NCBI GenBank assembly: GCA_002367815.1
Contig: DFDG01000042.1
Location: 51,185 to 57,434, forward strand
From: Opitutaceae bacterium UBA3033
GTDB taxonomy: Bacteria; Verrucomicrobiota; Verrucomicrobiia; Opitutales; Opitutaceae
Length of the DNA stretch: 6,250 nt
Reading direction: 5' to 3'
Shown: in pieces, positions 1 through 5,479 of the stretch
How positions within the stretch are numbered: the stretch's first letter is position 1
Layout of the letters: every line of letters starts with the position of its first letter
Position numbers and translations under genes: made by a program
The notes under the pieces: model-generated
The model's database searches: none
Told to the model about the DNA's origin: nothing
Seen by the model: the letters and a program-made list of their open reading frames with translations, nothing else

Positions 1-1
1 A

Positions 2-205
2 CATGAAGATGATGAAGTCATGCTCCTCACGACCAAGGGCCAAAGCATCCGCACTCGCGTGAAAGAAATTCGCGAGACCGGGCGCAGCGCCAAGGGCGTG
101 AAATTGGTCACACTCGCTGAAGGAGACAGCATCCTCAACATCGCCCGCATTGTCGAAACTGATGAAGAGGTGGAAGCCGCCGCCATTGGTGAGGAAACAG
201 AATGA
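2..205 (+). CDS. gyrA: DNA gyrase subunit A, C-terminal end (5' truncated by window)
   Basis: These are the last 67 codons of the gyrase A subunit, the DNA-cleaving and DNA-wrapping half of the type II topoisomerase that introduces negative supercoils. The reading frame is already open at base 2 (HEDDEVMLLTTKGQSIR), so the ATG at 20 is internal and not a start. The segment matches the last blade of the GyrA C-terminal beta-pinwheel: a strand of the form DEVMLLTTKG, then IRTRVKEIRETGRSAKGVKL with the GR-x-x-x-GV turn typical of the repeated blades, then LAEGDSILNIARIVE. It ends in a short acidic tail (ETDEEVEAAAIGEETE); in other GyrA proteins such tails modulate DNA wrapping. ParC is the main alternative, but the GRSAKGVKL turn and the LAEGD-(x4)-IARIVE ending fit GyrA better. 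The upstream part lies outside the window. Confidence 0.9.
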   Translation, partial: HEDDEVMLLTTKGQSIRTRVKEIRETGRSAKGVKLVTLAEGDSILNIARIVETDEEVEAAAIGEETE

Positions 206-211
206 TTCAAT

Positions 212-243
212 GCACTGTGGGAGGATTTACTCGTCCGCAGTGC
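212..243 (+). terminator. Hairpin downstream of gyrA, possible weak terminator
   Basis: GCACTG at 212-217 is the exact reverse complement of CAGTGC at 238-243. The stem extends inward by four more pairs (T-G, G-C, G-C, G-T), giving about 10 pairs with two wobbles around a loop of about 12 nt. It begins 6 nt after the gyrA stop codon. The downstream tract (CACTTTATTAAAC) is T-rich but not a clean run of T, so intrinsic termination would be weak. It could instead be a 3'-end stabilising structure. The rest of the 93-bp gap to the next gene shows no clear promoter. Confidence 0.4.
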
Positions 244-298
244 CACTTTATTAAACTAACATCGGTATCATTTATTTCGTGCTCCACTTTCGTCTGTA

Positions 299-775
299 AT
301 GGCTAGCCGACTTTCCACTCTTCTAGACCCGACGCGGATCAATCTCAACGTGCAGAGTGGCGATCACACTGCAGCACTGCAGACGGTGGCCGATCTGCTC
401 GTCTCCCACCCAGATGTCACAAACTACGATGGATTTTTTGATGAACTGCTCGCGCGGGAACAACTGGACACCACTTATCTGGGTAATGGGATCGCCCTGC
501 CGCACGCGCGAACCCAGCACGTTAATAAGATCGTGCTGGCCGTGGGTCGGCGCGATGCCGGGGTGCAATTTGCCAACTGCAATGAGACGGTCCGTCTGAT
601 GTTCGTGCTCGGCACGCCGAAATCAAACCCCACCGACTACCTGATGGTTGTCAGTTCGCTTTGTAAGATATTCAAGACCCCCGCAAATTGGGAAGCCTTG
701 ATGCAAGCGACCTCCAATGAGGAGTTCATTCAAGCGCTGGTCGCGGCTGAGGAAAAGTTATTTCCCTCAGCCTGA
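299..775 (+). CDS. PTS EIIA type-2 domain protein (fructose/PtsN-like)
   Basis: This is a 158-residue stand-alone EIIA domain of the phosphoenolpyruvate sugar phosphotransferase system (PTS_EIIA_2 family). Such cytoplasmic domains accept a phosphoryl group from HPr on a histidine and either pass it to EIIB or act as regulators, as PtsN does. The signature LGNGIALPHAR at residues 61-71 contains the expected phosphorylated histidine, His69. The downstream core (IVLAVGRRDAGVQF, then VRLMFVLGTPKSNPTDYLMVVSSL) matches the usual EIIA fold, and the length is normal for a single domain. No EIIB or EIIC gene is adjacent, which favours a regulatory role (inference). The ATG at 299 is the first in the frame and has no clear Shine-Dalgarno sequence in front of it. 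The gene follows gyrA in the same direction after 93 bp, and its stop lies 9 bp from the stop of the convergent peptidase gene. I leave the symbol empty because ptsN and a fruA-type fragment cannot be separated here. Confidence 0.87.
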   Translation: MASRLSTLLDPTRINLNVQSGDHTAALQTVADLLVSHPDVTNYDGFFDELLAREQLDTTYLGNGIALPHARTQHVNKIVLAVGRRDAGVQFANCNETVRLMFVLGTPKSNPTDYLMVVSSLCKIFKTPANWEALMQATSNEEFIQALVAAEEKLFPSA

Positions 776-784
776 GACCGCACA

Positions 785-2686
785 TTAGAGTTTGATTTTA
801 GCCGCTTCGGCTTCGAGTCGGGTGACCAACCCATCCATCTGATCGACCACGGCCTGGATCGTTTCGCGCTTGTTTAAATCCACTCCCGCCTTGAGTAGTT
901 GCGCCATCGGCTGGTCGTTGCCTCCACTGCGCAACAAGGTGAGATAGCGCTCGCGTGCCGCCATTTGATCCTCCGTGGAACCCGTCGTCATCGCCTTGAA
1001 AATCTGCGCCGATGAGGCAAAGCAAGTCGCGTATTTGTAGACGTAATAGGGCGAGTTGTAGAAATGCGGAATGCGGGTCCACGTGTAACGATAGAGTTCA
1101 TCCTTGGTGGCCGCATCGCCGTAATAGGTGTCGAGCAAACCACTGTAGATTTTGGCTAGGGATTCCGGTGTCACCGGTTGACCCGCTTCCACCAACTGGT
1201 GGGCCTGCCACTCGTAGTCCGCAAACATTACCTGTGTATAAAATGTGCCCACGATGTTATCGATGGCATGTTGCAGCAGCAGGAATCGTTCTTTCGGGTC
1301 TTCGGTGCGACTGAGGAGCAATTCGAGCAGAAACCGCTCATTGGTGGTCGAAGCCACCTCGGCTACGAAGATCGTGTAACTCGCCGTGGCAAAGGGTTGG
1401 GTCTCGTGAGACAACACCGTGTGCATGGAATGCCCGGCCTCGTGCGCAAAGGTAAAGACCGCATCCAAGGTGTCGTTGTAATTCATCAACATGTAAGGAC
1501 CCACCCCGTAAACGCCCATACTGTATGCTCCGCTTCTTTTGCCATCGCTTTCGTAGACATCGAGACATCGATCATTCAGCAGTTTGGACATTTTGTCCTG
1601 ATAATCTTGGCCGAGTGGAGCCACCGATTCGTGCAGCGTTGCCTTCATATCATCATAAGCATACCGCCGGTCATCTTCCAGTAATGGCAGAGATCCGTCG
1701 TAAAGGTGATAGGTCTCCAACCCGAGCATCTTTTGACGCACTTTCATGTAACGTTGCGCGGGCCCCGTCCCGGCGCGAACCGTCTCGACCAAGGTGCGGT
1801 AAACCGACTCCGGCACATTGTCGCTATCGAGCGCGGCGGCCAAAGTTGTGGGGTAATTTCGAGCCTGAGCGCTGAACCAGTCGCGTTGCAGGATGCTGTT
1901 ATAGATGGCCGCGTAAGTATTTTTGTTCGCCGCATAGGTTTCGTAGTGTCCCTTGAAAGCCGCCTCACGATCAGCTTGATTGCGGTTGGTGTTCAAAACC
2001 TCACTATAGCCACCGTATGAAACCTTGATCTCGGTGCCATCAGACATCTTCACGGTGGGAAACTGCACATCCGAGGTGCTGAGTTCCTGATAAATACTGC
2101 CCGGCGTCCCCCGAAATTGCGAAGAAAAGGACATCAGCTTTTCACCATCTTCGTTCAAGGTATGGGATGCCTGTCGATAGTTCTCGGAAATGGGGAAACG
2201 ATACGGCACCAGTTTGGGTTCAGCATTGATCCACTCCATCGTGGTCGCTTCGGGAATCTGCAACAGCTCGGGCGTAAACCATGAAGAGGCCGTGCCCAAT
2301 TTCGCAAAGACCCCCAGCACCCGCTGGAATTTGCCCGAGGCTTCGGAATTACGCGTATCCACATCACGTTGGAGACTGGTGTAACAGTATAATTTATATT
2401 GGAGGCGACCAATCTCATCTTCCATCTCATAGGCTTTCACCAGAGATTCCGCTCCTTGGGCCAGCGTGCCTTTCAGGGCAGCATAAGATGCGATATAGCC
2501 TTCCAAAACCTTCAAATCAGCCTCCCATTCATCCCACGAGGGATAAATCTTGGAGACGTCCCACTTGTAAGCGTCGGATATCTCGGCACGGTTGCGCGTC
2601 TCGGGTTTGCCCGTCGCGACGAGACTGAATGCAGACAAGGTGGCGGCCCCAAGACAGCAGGATAATACACAGATGCGATTGGTCAT
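785..2686 (-). CDS. pepF: Oligoendopeptidase F-like M3 metallopeptidase, probably exported
   Basis: This is a 633-residue zinc peptidase of family M3 (PepF subgroup), expected to cut short peptides internally. The N-terminal EISDAYKWDVSKIYPSWDEW (residues 35-54) is the usual opening of PepF proteins. The zinc site is HEAGH at residues 415-419 (His415 and His419 ligands, Glu416 catalytic), with the third ligand probably Glu443 in FVAEVAST. The substrate-side motif IPHFYNSPYYVYKYAT follows near residues 539-554. The length suits the family (about 600) plus a signal peptide. The frame is open further upstream to a TTG at 2764 (659 residues), but I chose the ATG at 2686 because it places a basic MTNR stretch directly before a hydrophobic run (ICVLSCCLGAATLSAFSLVA), which is a classic Sec signal peptide. 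Two adjacent cysteines lie too near the N-terminus for a convincing lipobox. Well-studied PepF enzymes are cytoplasmic, so an exported form points to degradation of peptides in the periplasm (inference). It lies 83 bp downstream of the DUF2071 gene. Confidence 0.9.
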   Translation of the reverse strand: MTNRICVLSCCLGAATLSAFSLVATGKPETRNRAEISDAYKWDVSKIYPSWDEWEADLKVLEGYIASYAALKGTLAQGAESLVKAYEMEDEIGRLQYKLYCYTSLQRDVDTRNSEASGKFQRVLGVFAKLGTASSWFTPELLQIPEATTMEWINAEPKLVPYRFPISENYRQASHTLNEDGEKLMSFSSQFRGTPGSIYQELSTSDVQFPTVKMSDGTEIKVSYGGYSEVLNTNRNQADREAAFKGHYETYAANKNTYAAIYNSILQRDWFSAQARNYPTTLAAALDSDNVPESVYRTLVETVRAGTGPAQRYMKVRQKMLGLETYHLYDGSLPLLEDDRRYAYDDMKATLHESVAPLGQDYQDKMSKLLNDRCLDVYESDGKRSGAYSMGVYGVGPYMLMNYNDTLDAVFTFAHEAGHSMHTVLSHETQPFATASYTIFVAEVASTTNERFLLELLLSRTEDPKERFLLLQHAIDNIVGTFYTQVMFADYEWQAHQLVEAGQPVTPESLAKIYSGLLDTYYGDAATKDELYRYTWTRIPHFYNSPYYVYKYATCFASSAQIFKAMTTGSTEDQMAARERYLTLLRSGGNDQPMAQLLKAGVDLNKRETIQAVVDQMDGLVTRLEAEAAKIKL

Positions 2687-2726
2687 CCACCCAGCTTGGC
2701 GGCGTAATCCGCCGGGATCGAGTCCG

Positions 2727-2735
2727 ATGTTATCA
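2727..2735 (-). promoter_or_regulatory. Possible extended -10 element for the peptidase gene
   Basis: Read on the minus strand, TGATAACAT fits an extended -10 (TG-N-TAACAT, four of six matches to TATAAT including the key positions). It lies in the 83-bp gap before the peptidase ATG at 2686 and would give a leader of roughly 35 nt. No good -35 hexamer stands 16-18 nt upstream, so this is a weak candidate. If real, it would exclude the TTG at 2764 as the start. Confidence 0.2.
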
Positions 2736-2769
2736 GTGGTTTTCAGCCGCGATGATTGGTCCAAAACGG

Positions 2770-3534
2770 TCAGACTGAGCGCAGGGGGAAAATATCCACA
2801 TCCACGGCCCGGGCCATGCCGGTATGTTCGGGCGGTCGACCCAGCGGATCAAGAGCCGCCAATCGCATCATCGTGTCGTCCCAGGCCGATAAAACCGCCG
2901 GACCAAACTGGTAGGGTCGGTGCGCCACCTGCCCGGACCAAAGCCGCGACTTCCGCCGGTCAAAAGCAAAGAGACGATAGCGTTCGAGCAGAAAAAAATC
3001 CAAAGTCCCGGGATCCAGTTCGACCGTTGGTCCGGCCAACCGGTAACGAAAACGGCTTGCTCCTGCCGTCGCCGAAACCCCGTGTCGTTGCGCCCGGTAG
3101 TCCACTTCCCCGTCTTCCGGGCTGATCCGGGCGGACATCGTCGCATGCTCGTAGGGCAGATGAAAGAGGGTCCGTGCCACTTTGACCGCCAGCCACTGGT
3201 TGCAGTCGAGCGAGTAGAACCAGACGCCGGGACGTCCGGATGCGTCGTGCACATACGTGCGGACATTCAATTCCAGAAAACTGGATATGCCCGGCACCGC
3301 CGGGCACCCCGCCGGCCGCACGCGGCGCATGAAAAACGGCACCAGACCCACCCAGGCCTTGCCCTCGTAAGTGTCCACCGTCAGGCCCGCCGGCAAAGTG
3401 CACTGGATCAGCGCCGGATCCCACGACCAATGCAGGAAAAGCAGCTGGGCCCATTGCTGTTGCATCACCGCCCGGCCTTCCGGCCGGATTCGCTCCGCGA
3501 GTCGCATCGCCTCTGTCGGTGCCAGCAGTGTCAT
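2770..3534 (-). CDS. DUF2071 (YqjF-like) family protein, function unknown
   Basis: This is a 254-residue protein of the DUF2071/YqjF (COG3361) family, whose biochemical role is not established. Family features are visible in order: QQWAQLLFLHWSWDP (residues 26-40), a proline-glycine turn LPAGLTVDTYEGKAWVGLVPF (47-67), FLELNVRTYV (86-95), GVWFYSLDCNQWLAVKVAR (103-121), LPYEH (126-130), an ERYRLF segment (184-189) and HRPYQF (205-210). No signal peptide or membrane segment is apparent, so it is probably cytoplasmic. The ATG at 3534 sits only 4 nt after the stop of the acetyltransferase gene and lacks a good Shine-Dalgarno sequence, so translation may be coupled. An internal ATG at residue 24 is a possible shorter start just ahead of the conserved region. 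The gene is visibly richer in G and C than the peptidase gene beside it: sampled 60-base lines here have 38 to 44 G/C, against 28 to 30 there. Confidence 0.85.
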   Translation of the reverse strand: MTLLAPTEAMRLAERIRPEGRAVMQQQWAQLLFLHWSWDPALIQCTLPAGLTVDTYEGKAWVGLVPFFMRRVRPAGCPAVPGISSFLELNVRTYVHDASGRPGVWFYSLDCNQWLAVKVARTLFHLPYEHATMSARISPEDGEVDYRAQRHGVSATAGASRFRYRLAGPTVELDPGTLDFFLLERYRLFAFDRRKSRLWSGQVAHRPYQFGPAVLSAWDDTMMRLAALDPLGRPPEHTGMARAVDVDIFPLRSV

Positions 3535-3538
3535 GGGA

Positions 3539-4141
3539 CTATGATGCTGCCGGAGGCGAATTAAGCCAGTGCTCCAGTCGATTTTTCACCGCCGGCCATT
3601 CCGCTGCGACAATCGAATACATCACGGTGTCACGTACATACCCGTCGGGCATCACCATGTGTTGGCGCAACACCCCTTCCTTCACGGCCCCGAGGCGCTC
3701 GATGGCCGCCTGCGAACGCAGATTGCGTCCATCGGTTTTCAACTGCACCCGCCCGCAGTCCAGCGTGGCAAACGCATGCTGCAGAAGAAGGTATTTGCAT
3801 TCCGTATTGATGGGCGTGCGGCGGGCCGGTGCGCCGAGCCATGTCCAACCGATTTCGATTCGCCGGTGAGCCGGGGCCAAGTCCAGATAACTGGTGCTCC
3901 CAACCGCCCGACCACTGCTGCGCTCCACAATGGCAAAGGGCAAGCGGACGCCTTGGGTCGCTTCTTCGAGGGCTGACTCAACGATGGTCCTCATCTCGGC
4001 CAACGTGTCTGGCGCGCGTCGGGACAGATAATCCCAGATCACGGTTTCAGCCCCGACCGCAAACAAATCCTCAGCATGCGTTTGGGCCAAAGGCTCGAGA
4101 CGCACGCGCTGGCCGTTTAAGGTGACTGGGGTCGGTTGCAT
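3539..4141 (-). CDS. GNAT-family N-acetyltransferase (RimJ/RimL-like)
   Basis: This is a 200-residue acetyl-CoA-dependent N-acetyltransferase of the GNAT superfamily, closest in style to the RimJ/RimL (Acetyltransf_3) group that acetylates protein N-termini or small amines. The start VTLNGQRVRLEPLAQTHAEDL is the usual first strand and helix. The core strand and turn FAIVERSSGRAVGSTSYLDL is followed by RRIEIGWTWLG (residues 93-103) and the acetyl-CoA-binding loop and helix RRTPINTECKYLLLQHAF (107-124). The C-terminal NLRSQAAIERLGAVKEGVLR (140-159) is the typical cofactor-contacting helix and strand. I chose the ATG at 4141 because AGGAAAG lies just upstream. The frame also opens at an ATG at 4198, but that extension (19 residues) does not look like the family. 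The substrate cannot be predicted from sequence. It is the first of three minus-strand genes and is divergent from the transporter gene. Confidence 0.88.
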   Translation of the reverse strand: MQPTPVTLNGQRVRLEPLAQTHAEDLFAVGAETVIWDYLSRRAPDTLAEMRTIVESALEEATQGVRLPFAIVERSSGRAVGSTSYLDLAPAHRRIEIGWTWLGAPARRTPINTECKYLLLQHAFATLDCGRVQLKTDGRNLRSQAAIERLGAVKEGVLRQHMVMPDGYVRDTVMYSIVAAEWPAVKNRLEHWLNSPPAAS

Positions 4142-4231
4142 CGCTTTCCTGCATTCGCCGCTTGTCTCGGCATCTCCGCAAACAAAAACTCCCAGCATGT
4201 CCCGATTGTTTCCCGCCTCCTTTATCTGCCC
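4142..4231. promoter_or_regulatory. Divergent intergenic region between acetyltransferase and transporter genes
   Basis: This 90-bp gap separates two genes that point away from each other, so promoters for both the minus-strand set and the transporter-glycosyltransferase pair are expected here or just inside the opposite gene. I could not find a convincing -35/-10 pair on either strand; TTGTCT at 4162-4167 has no matching -10. No palindromic operator stands out. The role rests on position only. Confidence 0.4.
4144..4150 (-). promoter_or_regulatory. Shine-Dalgarno sequence deciding the acetyltransferase start
   Basis: On the minus strand AGGAAAG precedes the ATG at 4141, with 5 nt between the AGGA core and the ATG. 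It is the clearest ribosome binding site in the window and supports the 200-residue form over the longer form starting at 4198. Confidence 0.6.
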
Positions 4232-5470
4232 ATGAAGGAACTATTGGCCGACTGGCGTATCCGGCGACTGCTCCTCGCCAACATCATGGGGTCCATCGGC
4301 TCCGGCATCACCATTATTGCCATTCCCTGGTTGCTGGTGCAACGCCCGGGCGGAGAACGTATCTTTGGCTATATCACGGTGGCCGCGACCATCATCCTGT
4401 TTGTTTTTGCCCCTTACTACGGTTCATGGCTCGACCGGAATTCACGCAAAGCCGCGCTTTTGATCGGGGAAGTTTTCGGTGCAACGGTCACGTTGACCAT
4501 GGCCACTTGGATGCTGCTGACGGGCGATACGGCCACCTGGCAATTGGTGACACTCTATTTTTGCGGCATGCTTTATTATACGCTGCATTTCCCGGCGCGT
4601 TTCGCGTTTGTACAGCAGGTCTTCGATAAAAAACACTATCAGCCCCTCATGGGTTTGATGGAAATCCAAGGCCAGACCGCCTCATTCATGGTCGGCGGAT
4701 TGGCCAGTGTCATGCTCGTCTACGTGCCGGTCTACGTGATCCTGCTTTTCGATGCCGGCACCTATCTGTTCAGCTTCGCCCTCCAAAGCACCCTGCCCTA
4801 CGAGTCCACTCACGTGGCGGCAGGAAAACCCAAGTTCAACACCCTGAAATCAATTGTCGTGGGGTTCACTTGGCTGCGCGAAAGGCCTCAATTCACCCTA
4901 TTCGTGCTGTGCACCGTGGCGCCTTTCGTGGCGGTCATGACGGGTAATTACCTGTTTCCCATCTATGTGCAAAATATCCTCGAAGCCCCCGCTTCGGTTT
5001 ACGGACGGGGCGAAATGGCCTTTGCACTTGGTGCGCTAATCGCCGGGATCTTCGTGCCAAAATTAATCAGCCAGCATAAGGCCGCCAACGTAGCCCTTGC
5101 CACGATGTTTCTTTTCGTCTGCGGTCTGATCATGCTGGGCAGCTTGCACACGGTGCCCACGTTTTACCTCGCACTTATCCTGCTGGGTCTGGGCAATGCC
5201 GGAACCCGGGTGGCGAAAGGCACGGTATTGATCACCACCGTGCCCAACGAAATCATCGGTCGCGTGCAAGTAGTGCTCTCCGCCGTGGACCGATTGTTGC
5301 GCACTCTGCTGCAATTCGGCGCCATCTACATCGTAGTCCATCATGATTCGGCCTGGGCTTTTGTCGGTCTGGTGATTTTCGTCAGCTTGGCACTGGTGTT
5401 GGCCTGGTCATCGCGAAAAGGTCCGCAATCCACGGTTAACAGTTTGCCGGAACCCAATCAACATGCGTGA
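4232..5470 (+). CDS. Major Facilitator Superfamily transporter (MFS_3/EntS-like)
   Basis: This is a 412-residue inner-membrane protein with repeated hydrophobic segments consistent with a 12-helix MFS secondary transporter, probably an exporter driven by the proton gradient. The short cytoplasmic start MKELLADWRIRRLLLANIMG leads into helix 1. The loop between helices 2 and 3 carries a motif A-like sequence, GSWLDRNSRKAALL (residues 64-77, with Asp68-Arg69 and Arg72-Lys73). A soluble central linker near residues 175-195 (STHVAAGKPKFNTLKSIV) separates the two halves, and a hydrophilic tail follows the last helix. The frame opens earlier at a TTG at 4136, but the 32 extra residues are unlike the family and would overlap the divergent acetyltransferase gene, so I prefer the ATG at 4232. 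The substrate is not predictable from sequence. The glycosyltransferase gene starts 9 bp after the stop, so the two are probably co-transcribed. Confidence 0.87.
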   Translation: MKELLADWRIRRLLLANIMGSIGSGITIIAIPWLLVQRPGGERIFGYITVAATIILFVFAPYYGSWLDRNSRKAALLIGEVFGATVTLTMATWMLLTGDTATWQLVTLYFCGMLYYTLHFPARFAFVQQVFDKKHYQPLMGLMEIQGQTASFMVGGLASVMLVYVPVYVILLFDAGTYLFSFALQSTLPYESTHVAAGKPKFNTLKSIVVGFTWLRERPQFTLFVLCTVAPFVAVMTGNYLFPIYVQNILEAPASVYGRGEMAFALGALIAGIFVPKLISQHKAANVALATMFLFVCGLIMLGSLHTVPTFYLALILLGLGNAGTRVAKGTVLITTVPNEIIGRVQVVLSAVDRLLRTLLQFGAIYIVVHHDSAWAFVGLVIFVSLALVLAWSSRKGPQSTVNSLPEPNQHA

Positions 5471-5479
5471 ATCACAGCG

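Noticed and set aside
1178..1684. 168-codon + strand frame inside the peptidase gene
   Set aside because: It is antisense to the M3 catalytic domain, has no recognisable motif, and the opposite strand carries the HEAGH site.
3472..3490. Short GC-rich inverted repeat (CGGCC-TTCC-GGCCG)
   Set aside because: It lies inside the DUF2071 coding region with no T run, and such palindromes are common by chance in this GC-rich gene.
2920..3564. Long + strand frame (214 codons) opposite the DUF2071 gene, and similar long frames on both strands inside it
   Set aside because: The translation is rich in Arg, Pro and His with no domain pattern, as expected from the antisense of a GC-rich gene. The minus-strand frame has clear family motifs.
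4142..4198. 19-residue N-terminal extension of the acetyltransferase from an ATG at 4198
   Set aside because: An AGGAGG-like sequence lies about 18 nt upstream of that ATG, too far to serve it, and the conserved fold begins just after the ATG at 4141.
4136..4231. N-terminal extension of the transporter from a TTG at 4136
   Set aside because: The added residues resemble neither a signal peptide nor the family N-terminus, and they would overlap the divergent acetyltransferase start, which has a good Shine-Dalgarno sequence.
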